Of a DNA stretch of 64,000 nt, positions 43,801 to 52,564 are shown piece by piece; positions within the stretch are counted from its first letter, which is position 1, and the number at the start of each line of letters is the position of its first letter. The position numbers and the translations under genes are program-made. The notes below the pieces were generated by a model. The model made no database searches. It was not told where the DNA came from and saw only the letters and a list, made by a program, of their open reading frames with translations. The stretch comes from Rhodoblastus sp963710275. Lineage in GTDB: Bacteria > Pseudomonadota > Alphaproteobacteria > Rhizobiales > Beijerinckiaceae. Location of the stretch: contig CAVPZS010000002.1 of NCBI GenBank assembly GCA_963710275.1, positions 620,001 to 684,000 of the forward strand, written 5' to 3'.

Positions 43801-43847
43801 ATTCGGACCTTCAGTCGATCAAGCCGTTGCGCGAGAGTGAGAGCCAT
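40821..43847 (-). CDS. Alpha-mannosidase, glycoside hydrolase family 38
   Basis: An intact 1008-residue GH38. The zinc/substrate motif 'LVGHAHIDLAWLWPWSE' and the catalytic nucleophile aspartate in 'VCWLPDTFGFTPALPQLL' are visible. 'NWSETNCMPSDLFWWEGLDG', 'KNQFHDILAGSSI' (second metal histidine and aspartate) and the beta-rich C-terminal domains follow. There is no signal peptide, so it is probably cytosolic and acts on imported alpha-mannosides. The start is 6 bases after the GH15 stop, so it is the third gene of the ABC-GH15-GH38 operon. Confidence 0.95.
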   Translation of the reverse strand: MALTLAQRLDRLKVRIDELACWRAREEVEIDGWLFDERPIELGAPWPHRDGVAQFSATAELPDHWPVDEARLSLDLGGESFLALTYEEGKAERFGLDPHHQEFPLKGRRLTIAATSVARGLFGQPRRSPKLARAALIWLDMPVHRLRLLLLQISEAIGCLGDHDVVPHLLTVAEAALRALDWPSSTADYIARIATSPEQQSIWRLPETTGEPAGLTPAERASVAAAFERLVAALRDLQKRFPPQGELALVGHAHIDLAWLWPWSETRRKLRRTFSTSLSLMERSDDFRFGQSSAQFYAQVEEDDPKLFTELAARVKTGEWEILGGMWVEPDTNMPSGESLVRQILYGQRYFERKFGVRPDVCWLPDTFGFTPALPQLLRQGGIEGFFTIKVNWSETNCMPSDLFWWEGLDGGRVLAHTFDNPMDGYNGHVRPDCFLQTWKNFRGKVHHPASMLTVGYGDGGGGVTPEMVERETQLRDFPALPRARWTSVKNYFAEARSSAAAQDLPVWSGEIYLELHRGTLTTQSGVKCLHRAAEQALIAAEAVASVAHLMGAEAPQSLESLWRLVLKNQFHDILAGSSIREVYEDAEAELAKVIASAHAAQQSSLGAIIAGLDKGGAEDALVVVNSALSARNLRLRLSDGSAIATDDAAPPLGVMVVDRARLKARPGLAASAAHLENDFLSARIGPDGALESLVHKATGREALAGRGNQLWTYPVDKPRQFDAWDIEDDYAQRGEELTDVERIELVENNAHCASIRICRRYRSSTIVQTLALCANSRRLDIETEIDWHERRVLLRTLTPAAVRSAEATFECAFGVIKRATHANTSWEQAMFEAPAHRFVDLSEPGFGLALLNNAKYGHSARGNVLGLSLLRSPVYPDPLADEGAQKFAYALMPHAGEWYDSGVREEAEDLNRPLLAASASGLAIGRFAPIRVSGIDAALAALKPAEDGAGLVLRVYEPAGRRGDFHFDLPAGWASRGVANLLEEPMPVGRDAGLFPFEVRSWRLEKS

Positions 43848-43853
43848 GCGACG

Positions 43854-45290
43854 TCAGGTCCCCGATCCGATGGCGCGGCGCGCAGACGCCAAGCTGGCGT
43901 AAGCGATGATGAAGGCCGCGTGGCTCCAGGCAAGATTGCGCGCCGAGGTCGCAGAGCCGTCGATTTGCGAGAACTGTTCGGCCAGCTCGCCGCTCGGCGG
44001 GGCGAATGCGCGCGCCACGGCCATGAAGCCGCGTCCACGTTCCAGCGCCGCCTTTGCCAGCCTCGATCGCAGGCCGGGAAGGACCGCGTCGTCGCCGAGC
44101 GCTTCGGGCGCTTCGCCGATCATCCCGGCCAGCAAGGGCCGGTTTTGATCAGCGAGCGGCAGAGGCGCTCCCTCGGCAATTCCTTGCGCAAGGCGAAAAT
44201 AGAACTGGGCGGCGGCGAAGGTCGAAAAATAATAGGCGCCCCCGGTGAAATAGATGTCGTCGGCGTAGCGGCCCATGGCCGGCGAACATCCGGCAGGCAG
44301 CGTATGGTTGATCGGGTATTCCCTGGCGAAAAGCGCTTCGAGCCGGGCGATGGTCGCGAGAGCGCGGGGATCGACGACGCTATGCGCGCCATGACTTCGG
44401 TCGGCGTGAATGACGCCGAACACGACAGCCATGTCCAGCCGCCTTCGCGGCCCGATTTTTTTCGGATTTTGCGGGTCGGGAAAAAAAGCGTGAAAAAACC
44501 CCTCGCCTGTATCGTCAAAGGCCTCGAGGCTCGCGCAAATCGCCGAAGCCGTCGCCCGACAGGACTGCCCGCGCGCCTCGTCGCCCAACTCCGCCATGAA
44601 CTCGGCCCCCTCCTCCAGAGCGGCGACCTGGACCAGGCGCGTGTAATAGTGATGACCGAGGATTTCCTCCCAAAGGTCGTAACAAGGCTCCCGCCAATGC
44701 GCGAGCGTGTAGTCGAGGTCGGCGCGCAGCAACGCTGCGGCCGGCTCCGCAATGGCGTCCGCGAGACCGTGGCGCAAGAAGCGCAGCACCGTCAGCGCGC
44801 GCAGGGCCGGCCCGTCGTTCTGCGGCCGCGACCATTCGAGGATGTCGAGCGTGGCGTCCGGATTGTAGCGCACCTCGCCGAGGACGAGATCGCCATGGAT
44901 TTCGGCCATCAAGGCCTCGTTGCGGGCGTGGACAAGGAAGGCAGGATCGCCGCGCCGGATTTTTTCGCGGCCGTCGAGCCGGCACAATTGCAGACTGAAT
45001 CTGACGAAATCGGCGAAAGTTTCGACCGCGTCGTCCGGCAGCGCCTTGTCTTCGATCAAAACGCGCAGGGCGTCGATCACGATGGACGAGTCGCGCAGCC
45101 AGTGGAAGAAATAATCAGGATTAGGCTGAATTTCGGGAGACGCCAGGACCGAGCCGCGCGACGGCCTGATCGTTCGTCCGAGATGAGGGCGTTCCTTCGC
45201 AAGCGTCGTCGCCGATATCGATTGCAGCATGGCGGTCGCAGACAGATGATATTGCCGCTCCATCCAGCCGTCGAGTTCGCCCCTGCTCAT
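43854..45290 (-). CDS. Glycoside hydrolase family 15 (glucoamylase-like)
   Basis: 478 residues with the (alpha/alpha)6 toroid pattern: 'PNPDYFFHWLRDSSIVIDAL', 'RYNPDATLDILEWSRPQND', catalytic-acid region 'CYDLWEEILGHHYYTRLVQV', and 'LAEQFSQIDGSATSARNLAW' with the base region. Enzymes of this kind release glucose from the non-reducing ends of alpha-glucans; bacterial members vary in specificity. There is no signal peptide. The start overlaps the upstream ABC transporter stop by four bases (ATGA). Confidence 0.92.
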   Translation of the reverse strand: MSRGELDGWMERQYHLSATAMLQSISATTLAKERPHLGRTIRPSRGSVLASPEIQPNPDYFFHWLRDSSIVIDALRVLIEDKALPDDAVETFADFVRFSLQLCRLDGREKIRRGDPAFLVHARNEALMAEIHGDLVLGEVRYNPDATLDILEWSRPQNDGPALRALTVLRFLRHGLADAIAEPAAALLRADLDYTLAHWREPCYDLWEEILGHHYYTRLVQVAALEEGAEFMAELGDEARGQSCRATASAICASLEAFDDTGEGFFHAFFPDPQNPKKIGPRRRLDMAVVFGVIHADRSHGAHSVVDPRALATIARLEALFAREYPINHTLPAGCSPAMGRYADDIYFTGGAYYFSTFAAAQFYFRLAQGIAEGAPLPLADQNRPLLAGMIGEAPEALGDDAVLPGLRSRLAKAALERGRGFMAVARAFAPPSGELAEQFSQIDGSATSARNLAWSHAAFIIAYASLASARRAIGSGT

Positions 45291-47086
45291 GTCGCGCTCG
45301 CTTTCTCAGGATCGCCCTGCTTGACCTGCACATCCGGCATCGCAAGGCTTTCGCATTGAGGGTTCCGGCTCAGGCGCAGGCTCCTGACAAAAAAGGCGTC
45401 GTCGGCCTTTGGCCCGGAAATATTGACCAGCGCCGACGCCGCCAGCTCATGGGCGAAAATATCGAAAACGGCTTTGCGCGCCGGCGCGGACAAGGCTTCG
45501 ATCGCCTCGTCGACGATGACCCAGCGCGGCTTCTGCAGCAACAGCCGGGCGAAGACCAGGGCCTGCTGCTCCGGGCCGGTCAGGTCGCGATCCCACCGCC
45601 CGCTGACGTCGAGCCGGGCGACGAGATAATCGAGACCCATGCGCGTCAGCGAGCCCGCATAGTCCTGCGTGGAAAACGCCGCGGCCGGCGCCGGATAGGC
45701 GAGGATGTCGCGCAGCGGGCCGTCCGGGATATAGGGCCGCTTGGGCATGAACATGACCTGGTCCGCGGACGGCAGCGTAATCCGGCCTGCGCCCCAGGGC
45801 CACAGGCCGGCGATGGCGCGAAACAGGCTGGTCTTGCCGGCGCCCGGCGCCCCCGCGATCAGCACACGCTCGCCGGGACCGATTTCGACATGCGGCTGGT
45901 CGAGGCAGGAGCGGCCCGCGGGCGAGATCAGCGCCAGGCCGTCGATTATCAGCTTGTCCTCGTCGCCGACGACCAGTTCGATGCGGCTGGCGTCGCCGCC
46001 AAGACGATCCATCTCGAGCAAGGCGGCTCGGAAACCGGCGACGCGGAACAGGGTGGCGCGCCAATCCGCGATGAAGCCGACATTGTCGACAAACCAGCGC
46101 AGCGACAATTGCACCTGCTCGAAGGCGCCGACCGCCATCAGCATCCCGCCGAAGCTCAGGCTCCCCCCGTAGTAGGCGGGGAAAGCGACGATGATCGGCG
46201 CGACGAGTGTGAACCAGCCATAGCCCGACGTGATCCAGGTGAGGCGCGTGAGGACGCCGATCAGCACGCGCAGGATGACGATCAGACGATCAAGTTCGCC
46301 GTTCAGGCGTCCCTTCTCCTCGGGTTCGCCGCGGTTCACTGCGATGCCTTCGCTTTGCTCGTTGGCGTGGACCAGAGCGAAGCGCAGGTTGGATTCGCGC
46401 GCGTAACGCTCGGCATTGATCTCCACCAGCGACCGGCCTGCGCGCCAGCCGAGCAGCGCGGCGGAGCCGGAATAGAACAGCGCGCACCAGACCATATAGC
46501 CGGGAACGCTGAACGTCGCGCCGCGGAACGACAGGACGACGCCGGACGACAGCCCCCACAGGACGCCGATGAAACTCGCCAGCAGCAGCGCCGACTGCAG
46601 CAGCCCGATGGCGAGATCGGTCGAAAGGTCGCTCAGGTGATGCGCGTCTTCATGGATGCGCTGGTCCGGATTGACGCCGATGGCGCCGGCGCCCGCCAGC
46701 AGGTAGGCGCGTCTGGGCGCAAGCCATTGTTCGATCAGGTCGCGCGTCAGCCCTTCGCGCAGTTTCAGTTTCATCGTCTGGTTCAGCCAGGTCTGGGCGA
46801 CGTTGAGCGACAGCAAGCTCCCGGCTATGGCCACATAAAGCAGCAACTGTCGGCCGAACGCCGCCAGGTCCTTGCCGGCGAGAGCGTCGTAGAAGGCCTT
46901 CGTCCAGATGTTGAGGCGGATCTGTCCAGCCGTCGTCGCGGCGACCACCACGACAAGTCCGAGCGCCAGCCCCAGCAGGGCGCGGCGCTGCGGCGAACGG
47001 CGCAGGGTCGCCCACAGGAGCGCCAGATGGGCGCCGAAGCCGTCCTGCGCCAGCGGCTCGCCGGAATCGCCGTCAGGAGCGCGCAT
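45287..47086 (-). CDS. SbmA/BacA-like ABC transporter (fused membrane and ATPase domains)
   Basis: 599 residues from ATG 47086 (GGGGAG upstream). Six membrane helices occupy residues 1-340 ('LLGLALGLVVVVAATTAGQI', 'LNIWTKAFYDALAGKDLAAF', 'NPDQRIHEDAHHLSDLSTDL'), the SbmA_BacA-type membrane domain. The ATPase domain has Walker A 'VLIAGAPGAGKTSLFRAIAG', 'PKRPYIPDGPLRDILAYPA' and Walker B 'PRWVIVDEAIEAL'. The signature motif is 'LTGPEQQALVFARLLL' instead of L-S-G-G-E-Q, and Walker B lacks the usual second acidic pair. Homologues are linked to peptide uptake and to very-long-chain lipid export. First gene of the glycosidase operon; the substrate is unknown. Confidence 0.9.
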   Translation of the reverse strand: MRAPDGDSGEPLAQDGFGAHLALLWATLRRSPQRRALLGLALGLVVVVAATTAGQIRLNIWTKAFYDALAGKDLAAFGRQLLLYVAIAGSLLSLNVAQTWLNQTMKLKLREGLTRDLIEQWLAPRRAYLLAGAGAIGVNPDQRIHEDAHHLSDLSTDLAIGLLQSALLLASFIGVLWGLSSGVVLSFRGATFSVPGYMVWCALFYSGSAALLGWRAGRSLVEINAERYARESNLRFALVHANEQSEGIAVNRGEPEEKGRLNGELDRLIVILRVLIGVLTRLTWITSGYGWFTLVAPIIVAFPAYYGGSLSFGGMLMAVGAFEQVQLSLRWFVDNVGFIADWRATLFRVAGFRAALLEMDRLGGDASRIELVVGDEDKLIIDGLALISPAGRSCLDQPHVEIGPGERVLIAGAPGAGKTSLFRAIAGLWPWGAGRITLPSADQVMFMPKRPYIPDGPLRDILAYPAPAAAFSTQDYAGSLTRMGLDYLVARLDVSGRWDRDLTGPEQQALVFARLLLQKPRWVIVDEAIEALSAPARKAVFDIFAHELAASALVNISGPKADDAFFVRSLRLSRNPQCESLAMPDVQVKQGDPEKASAT

Positions 47087-47323
47087 TCGCAGAGACTCCC
47101 CTTCACCAAATGGGCGCCAGCTTTTCGTTCTTGTCCATATGCACTTCCGAACCAAAGATCCGCGTTGGCGAATACCGGATCCCCTTTTCGGGAATATGCG
47201 CTGGCGGCGTCGACCTGCGGCGCCGTCACTTCTCGACCAGAGGAATTCCGTCGCCTATAACATCATCCGCCCGTCCGCTCGGCAAGGCCGATCTCCGCGA
47301 GGGCGCAGTATGCGGGCAAGGCT

Positions 47324-49450
47324 ATGAGGCGGGTCGAAGATCTTCTGGCAAGAATGACGCTGCACGAGAAGATCGGCCAACTGAGCATGCCCACCGCGCA
47401 TCAGGCGGTGACCGGCCCGGTCCGCGGCGAGAAAATGACCGAGGACATTCGCGCCGGCAGGGCGGGCGCCGTGCTGAACCTGTGGGGCCGCGAATCGACG
47501 GAGCGCTTCCAGAAACTTGCCCTGGAGGAGACGCGCCTTGGCATTCCCTTGCTGTTTTGCCTTGACGTGCTGCATGGACAGCAGACGACCTTCCCCATCC
47601 CGATCGCCGAAGCCGGCCTGTTCGATCCGGGTCTTTGGGAGCGCTCGGCGCGCGTCGCAGCAAGGGAAGCCGCGGAAGACGGCATCGCCCTGACTTTCGC
47701 CCCCATGGTCGATATCGCGCGCGATCCGCGCTGGGGCCGGATGGCGGAAGGCCCGGGAGAAGACCCGCTGGTCGGCGCCCGCTTCGCGCGGGCGAAAGTG
47801 CGCGGTTTCCAGGGGCCCGATCTGGCCGCGCCCGACGCGATCGCAGCCACGGCCAAGCATTTTTGCGCGGGAGGCGCCGCAACGGCGGGACGCGAATATG
47901 CCGCTGTCGATATTTCCGAGCGGAGCTTGCGCGAAATCTACCTGCCGCCCTTCCGCGCCGCGGTGGAGGCCGGGTGCGCGGCGATCATGCCCGCCTTCAA
48001 CTCCGTGGGGGGATTGCCGATGACCGCCCATGTCCCGCTGCTGCGCGGTTTTTTGCGGGGAGAGTGCGGCTTTGAAGGGGTGATCATCAGCGACTACACG
48101 GCGATAGAGGAACTGATCGACCACGGCGTCGCTGGCGATCCCTCCGAAGCCGCGGCGCTGGCGCTGAAGGCCGGCGTCGATATGGACATGGTCAGCGGCG
48201 TCTATCTCGCGGGACTGCCCGAGGCGCTGTCGCGGGGCCTTGTCGATCAAGCGGACATCGACGCCGCCGCGCGCCGCGTCCTGAGTTTGAAGATGAAGCT
48301 TGGCCTGTTCGACGATCCCTACCGCCGCCCGGTCACGCCCAAAAAATCGGCGGAGGACCCGAAAACGCTGGCGCTCGACATCTCCCGCCGCGCGATCGTC
48401 CTCTTGACAAATCGCGGCGTTCTGCCGCTCGCAGTTAAGACCCGCCGCATCGCGGTCATCGGGCCATTGGCGGACACTCGCGCGGAAATGCTCGGTCCCT
48501 GGAACCTGGCGGGCAAGGCGGAGGACTGCACGAGTTTTCTCGAGGGCTTGCGGGCCGCCCTGCCCGATTGCGACATCCGCTTCGAACAAGGCGTGTCCAT
48601 TACCGGCGAGGAGGAAAGCGGCGTCGCCCCGGCGCGCGAGATTTGCGCGGGCGCAGATGTCGCCCTCCTGTGCCTGGGCGAGTCGGCCGGGATGAGCGGC
48701 GAGGCGGCGAGCCGGGCGCAGCCGGGGCTTCCGGGCCGCCAGCGCCGGCTCGCCGAGGCCGTGCTCGCGACCGGCGTCCCCGTCGTCGCCCTCCTGTCCT
48801 CCGGACGCCCGCTGATCCTTCCCTGGCTGGTCGAACGAGCGCAGGCGCTGGTCGCGACCTGGTTCCTCGGCGCCGGCGCCGGACAGGCGGTCGCCGAGGT
48901 CCTGACCGGACGTTTCGATCCGACAGGGCGGCTCGCCGTCACCTGGCCGCGCGACCGGGGCCAGATTCCGATTTTTTATGCGCAAAGGTCCGGCGGCCGG
49001 CCGGAAGACCCCGAAAATCCGTTCACGAGCAGATATATCGACCTCGAGACCGCGCCGCAGTTCCCCTTCGGCCACGGCCTTTCCTACGCCCAAGTCGCCT
49101 TGTCCGGCCTTCGCGCCGCGCCGGAGAGTTTTTCGCGCGGAGACCGCATCCGGGTCGAGGTGGAGGCGAAAAACCTTTCGGACCGGCATGCGCGGGAAAC
49201 CGTCTTCCTGTTCGCCCACGATCTCGTCGCCACGGTCGCTCGGCCGATGCTGGAGCTGAAAGACTGGGCCAAGGTCGAACTCGCGCCGCATGAGAAAAAG
49301 ACGGTCGCCTTCGACCTCGACGCCGCCTGCTTCTGCGGCCTCGACGCCAATTACGCGCCGGTTCTGGAGCCGGGCGAATTCGACATTCTCGTAGGCTTCA
49401 GCGCCGATCGCAACGCCTTGCTGTCGACGCGCCTGCGCCATCGCCTCTGA
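47324..49450 (+). CDS. Beta-glucosidase-like glycoside hydrolase family 3
   Basis: 708 residues: 'LARMTLHEKIGQLSMPTAHQ', 'DVLHGQQTTFPIPIAEA', 'FAPMVDIARDPRWGRMAEGP', and the nucleophile aspartate in 'GFEGVIISDYTAIEELIDHG'. The C-terminal alpha/beta sandwich ('VALLCLGESAGMSGEAASRA') and a fibronectin III-like end ('FPFGHGLSYAQVALS') complete the BglX architecture. No signal peptide is seen, unlike E. coli BglX. It is divergent from the ABC-GH15-GH38 operon and its last 53 bases overlap the end of atpG on the other strand. Confidence 0.94.
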   Translation: MRRVEDLLARMTLHEKIGQLSMPTAHQAVTGPVRGEKMTEDIRAGRAGAVLNLWGRESTERFQKLALEETRLGIPLLFCLDVLHGQQTTFPIPIAEAGLFDPGLWERSARVAAREAAEDGIALTFAPMVDIARDPRWGRMAEGPGEDPLVGARFARAKVRGFQGPDLAAPDAIAATAKHFCAGGAATAGREYAAVDISERSLREIYLPPFRAAVEAGCAAIMPAFNSVGGLPMTAHVPLLRGFLRGECGFEGVIISDYTAIEELIDHGVAGDPSEAAALALKAGVDMDMVSGVYLAGLPEALSRGLVDQADIDAAARRVLSLKMKLGLFDDPYRRPVTPKKSAEDPKTLALDISRRAIVLLTNRGVLPLAVKTRRIAVIGPLADTRAEMLGPWNLAGKAEDCTSFLEGLRAALPDCDIRFEQGVSITGEEESGVAPAREICAGADVALLCLGESAGMSGEAASRAQPGLPGRQRRLAEAVLATGVPVVALLSSGRPLILPWLVERAQALVATWFLGAGAGQAVAEVLTGRFDPTGRLAVTWPRDRGQIPIFYAQRSGGRPEDPENPFTSRYIDLETAPQFPFGHGLSYAQVALSGLRAAPESFSRGDRIRVEVEAKNLSDRHARETVFLFAHDLVATVARPMLELKDWAKVELAPHEKKTVAFDLDAACFCGLDANYAPVLEPGEFDILVGFSADRNALLSTRLRHRL

Positions 49451-50291
49451 TCGCGGCGGCGCTCTCGCCCGCCGCAAGTTCGATGATCTCCGCGGTGATT
49501 TCGTCCTGGCGCACGCGGCGCTCAGTCGCTCGAAGCTCGGACAGCTGGCTTTCGACCTGTCGGTGCGCCGCCGCCATGGCCTCCATTCGCGCCTGGTTTT
49601 CCGAGGCGAAGGCGTGCAGCGCCGCCTGGCATAATTGCGCGTTCAGATAATCGGCGGCGAGATCGCGCAACAGGATCTCCGGCGCCAGGTTGGCGAGCGG
49701 CGGGCCGCCGCTGAAATTTTTCGCGAAGGGGGCGAGATCGAGCGGAAACAGTTTTCGCCTTTCGATCCGCGATCCGCGTCCCGGCTCCGAAAGGGTGAAC
49801 ACTGCTTCCAGCCGCTCGATCGCTCCGGCCGCGATCCGCTCGTAAAGCGCCTCGGCGATCCGGTCGGCCAGTTTCGGCGTTCCCGGCGAATGCGACGGCA
49901 TGGCGCTGGTCCAATGCGGGAGCAGATTTCGCTGCGCGGCGATGTCGGCGCCGCGCGAGCCGACCAGAAAGATTTCGCAATCCATCTGGTCGCCGGCTAT
50001 GGCGTCGAGCACATGTTCGCTGAAGGCCCCGGCGAAACCCTGTTCGGCGCAGAACACCACCAGTCCACGGCGGCCTCGCCGTTGCCGGCCGTCGGGTCGC
50101 GCCGGCTCGGCAAGGGTCAGCGCCCGGCCAATGGCGGCGGCGATGGTTTCGGCGAAACTGTCCACGGCGGCGAGCTGGTTGCGCGCCTGCAGCGCCCGCG
50201 CCGCGGCGATGCCGCGCATGGCGTTGATGACGGCGCCAAGCTGGCGAATGCCGTCAATGCGCGCGCGGACGTCGGCGAGACGTTCGCTCAT
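49398..50291 (-). CDS. atpG: N-ATPase subunit gamma
   Basis: 297 residues, last gene of the operon. N-terminal rotor helix 'LADVRARIDGIRQLGAVINA' and 'MRGIAAARALQARNQL', central 'VVFCAEQGFAGAFSEHVLD', and C-terminal helix 'LSELRATERRVRQDEITAEI'. It converts catalytic-head rotation into ring rotation. After 'IIELAAGE' there are about 20 extra residues ending at 49398. They are encoded in DNA that is also the 3' end of the GH3 gene. The start overlaps the atpA stop by four bases. Confidence 0.93.
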   Translation of the reverse strand: MSERLADVRARIDGIRQLGAVINAMRGIAAARALQARNQLAAVDSFAETIAAAIGRALTLAEPARPDGRQRRGRRGLVVFCAEQGFAGAFSEHVLDAIAGDQMDCEIFLVGSRGADIAAQRNLLPHWTSAMPSHSPGTPKLADRIAEALYERIAAGAIERLEAVFTLSEPGRGSRIERRKLFPLDLAPFAKNFSGGPPLANLAPEILLRDLAADYLNAQLCQAALHAFASENQARMEAMAAAHRQVESQLSELRATERRVRQDEITAEIIELAAGESAAAIRGDGAGASTARRCDRR

Positions 50292-51823
50292 GGCGACGCC
50301 GCCGAAGCCGCAAAACTCTTCGCGTGACGCCGCAACGCCTCGATGAGCCCAGGCTTATCCGCGTCGGTCAGAGCGCCATTTTTTTGCAACGCAGCGACTA
50401 TTTCACCGGCGTCGCGGTCGAGCGCGGCGGCGAGACCGCTGCGGAATGAGGGAATTTTTTCCAGCGGCAGTGGATCGAGCAGGCCGGATTGCGCCGCCGT
50501 CACCAGCGCGACCTCGTCGGCGAGGCGCAAGGGCGCGTGCTGAGGCTGGTTGAGGATGGCGCGGATGCGTTCGCCTCGCGAAAGCTGCTGGCGGACGCGG
50601 GCGTCTGGCATGCCGCCGAAACGGCTGAACATTTCGAGTTCGAGGAACTGCGCATAATCGAGGCGCAGCGAGGACGCGGCCTCGCGCAGCGCCGCCGCCT
50701 GGGTCTTGCCGCCGACCCGGCTGACGCTGACGCCGACGTCGATCGCCGGCTTGTGCCCCTCATGGAACAGGCGGCCATCGAGCACAATCTGGCCGTCGGT
50801 GATCGAGATCAGATTGGTCGGAATATAGGCGCTGAGATTTCCCGCGTCGGTCTCGGCGATCGGCAGCGCCGTCAGCGAACCGCCGCCTTTTGCCGCCGAC
50901 AGTTTCGCCGCGCGCTCGAGCAGCCGGGCGTGCACGTAGAACACGTCGCCGGGATAGGCCTCGCGGCCCGGCGACTGGCGCGTCAGCAGTGCGATCTCGC
51001 GATGGCTGGCGGCGTGCTTGGACAGGTCGTCGACGACGACAAGAACGTGGCCGCCGCGATCGCGGAAATATTCCGCCATGGTGAAGCCGGCGAAAGGCGC
51101 GATCCATTGCAGGCCGGTCGGCGTGGCTGGACCGGCGACGACGACGATGCAGCGCTCCGGCGCGCCATGCGCGGCGATGGCGTCAATGGCGCGGCGCACG
51201 CTCGAACTCTTCTGGCCCACGGCGACATAGACGCAGACCATGTCACTGTGCTTCTGGTTGATGATCGTGTCGATCGCCAGCGTCGTCTTGCCGACCGCGC
51301 GGTCGCCTATGATCAGCTCGCGCTGGCCCCTGCCGAGCGCGAACAGGGTGTCGACGGTCAACACGCCCGTCTGGACCGGCTGGGTGACGAGGTCCCGCTC
51401 GACGATCGCCGGCGCCGGACGTTCGATCGGATCGAACCGCTCCGGCGTGACCGGCCCCTTGCCGTCGAGCGGGCGGCCAAGCGGATCCACGACCCGGCCG
51501 AGCAGGCCGACGCCAACAGGCGCGCGCGCCACGTCGCCGAGACCCCTCACCGCGTCGCCGGCTTCGACCATGTCGGCGGGGTCGAGCAGGACGCAACTGA
51601 CGCGTTCCCGGTCGAGCGTATGGGCGAAGCCGAACGGGCCCTTGTCGAACCGCAGCAATTCATCCAGTCGAAGGCTCGGCAAGCCGGAAATCTGGGCGAT
51701 GCCGTCGCCAATTTCCTCGACGCGGCCGATTTCCTCCGCCTGTGGGCCGAGGCTGGCGTCCTTCAGTTTTTCGCGCGCGTTTTCCAGCCAGTCCTGCGCG
51801 CGGGCGTCAGCTTCGCTCGTCAT
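50288..51823 (-). CDS. atpA: N-ATPase subunit alpha
   Basis: 511 residues. Regulatory (non-catalytic) nucleotide-binding subunit: Walker A 'IIGDRAVGKTTLAIDTIINQ', 'VYVAVGQKSSSVRRAID', 'VLVVVDDLSKHAASHREIAL', and 'PGREAYPGDVFYVHARLLER' with the alpha-specific pattern. 'LTALPIAETDAGNLSAYIPT' and 'FSRFGGMPDARVRQQLSRGE' follow. The N-terminus ('WLENAREKLKDASLGPQAEE') is diverged from standard F-type alpha, as in N-type enzymes. It overlaps atpF by four bases at its start. Confidence 0.95.
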   Translation of the reverse strand: MTSEADARAQDWLENAREKLKDASLGPQAEEIGRVEEIGDGIAQISGLPSLRLDELLRFDKGPFGFAHTLDRERVSCVLLDPADMVEAGDAVRGLGDVARAPVGVGLLGRVVDPLGRPLDGKGPVTPERFDPIERPAPAIVERDLVTQPVQTGVLTVDTLFALGRGQRELIIGDRAVGKTTLAIDTIINQKHSDMVCVYVAVGQKSSSVRRAIDAIAAHGAPERCIVVVAGPATPTGLQWIAPFAGFTMAEYFRDRGGHVLVVVDDLSKHAASHREIALLTRQSPGREAYPGDVFYVHARLLERAAKLSAAKGGGSLTALPIAETDAGNLSAYIPTNLISITDGQIVLDGRLFHEGHKPAIDVGVSVSRVGGKTQAAALREAASSLRLDYAQFLELEMFSRFGGMPDARVRQQLSRGERIRAILNQPQHAPLRLADEVALVTAAQSGLLDPLPLEKIPSFRSGLAAALDRDAGEIVAALQKNGALTDADKPGLIEALRRHAKSFAASAASP

Positions 51824-52560
51824 GCGCCACCCCCAGGAAAATCCTGCCTGATTTTCGCCAGATCGGCGCGCCAGCTGTTGCTGAGGACGAAATGCGGCGC
51901 GCGCAATTCCAGCCCGGCGATCAGCTCGGGATCGACGCCGAACCGGATATCGACCTCATGGCCGAAGGCGGCGGAGAGCGCCGAGCGAACCCGCGCCTCC
52001 TCGTCGGGCGCCAGGGCGCTGGCGGAAACCGCTTCCAGCGCGCTGTCGCCGGTACCGACGCTCTGCCGCGTTGAATCCGGGAGCGACTCGATCTGGACGA
52101 CCAGCCAGCGCAGGAAGGCGGCGCGCACCTCAAGTCCGTCGAGCCGGGACGCCAGTTTTTCCGCGATGGACATCGCCAGCTCGCCGGCCTTGTCGGCCCA
52201 GGCCCGTTCGGCCTCGGCCTTCGCCTTCTCGATGTCCGCGCCGGCGTTGGCGCGGAGAAGGTCGGCTTCCGCCCTGGCCTGGCGCAGCAGGTTTTCGCGC
52301 GCCTCTCCGGCCTGCGCCTGCGCCTGCCTCAGGATCTCCTCGCGCTCCGTCGCAAAACCGGCGTTGCGCCGCTCGACCTCGGCGAGAGCGGCGGACGCCT
52401 TGTCGCGCTGCGCCTGCGCCTCGTCGAGCAGGCTTTGCGCCCTGGCGCGCCGCTCCTCGATCATGGCCGCGACCGGCCGCCAGAAGAAGCGGCCGAGCAG
52501 CCAGATCAGGATCAGGACATTGACGGTCTGGAGCGCGAGCGTCGCCCAGTCTATGGTCAT
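51820..52560 (-). CDS. atpF: N-ATPase subunit b, with long delta-like C-terminus
   Basis: 246 residues, against about 160 for ordinary b. A membrane anchor 'VNVLILIWLLGRFFWRPVAA' is followed by a long charged coiled coil. From residue about 150 a globular end appears ('FLRWLVVQIESLP', 'DEEARVRSALSAAFGHEVDI', 'VDPELIAGLELRAPHFVLSN') that resembles the OSCP/delta C-terminal domain ('DPxLIGGxxxRxGxxxxDxS'). N-type operons have no atpH, so this extension may do the delta job of binding the top of the alpha3-beta3 head. Confidence 0.92.
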   Translation of the reverse strand: MTIDWATLALQTVNVLILIWLLGRFFWRPVAAMIEERRARAQSLLDEAQAQRDKASAALAEVERRNAGFATEREEILRQAQAQAGEARENLLRQARAEADLLRANAGADIEKAKAEAERAWADKAGELAMSIAEKLASRLDGLEVRAAFLRWLVVQIESLPDSTRQSVGTGDSALEAVSASALAPDEEARVRSALSAAFGHEVDIRFGVDPELIAGLELRAPHFVLSNSWRADLAKIRQDFPGGGA

Positions 52561-52564
52561 GGGA

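Noticed and set aside
42177..45359. 1060-codon open frame on the plus strand opposite GH38 and GH15
   Set aside because: The minus-strand genes have complete catalytic motifs, and the plus-strand translation shows no domain. Similar shadow frames opposite proB, ProA and the ATPase genes were rejected for the same reason.
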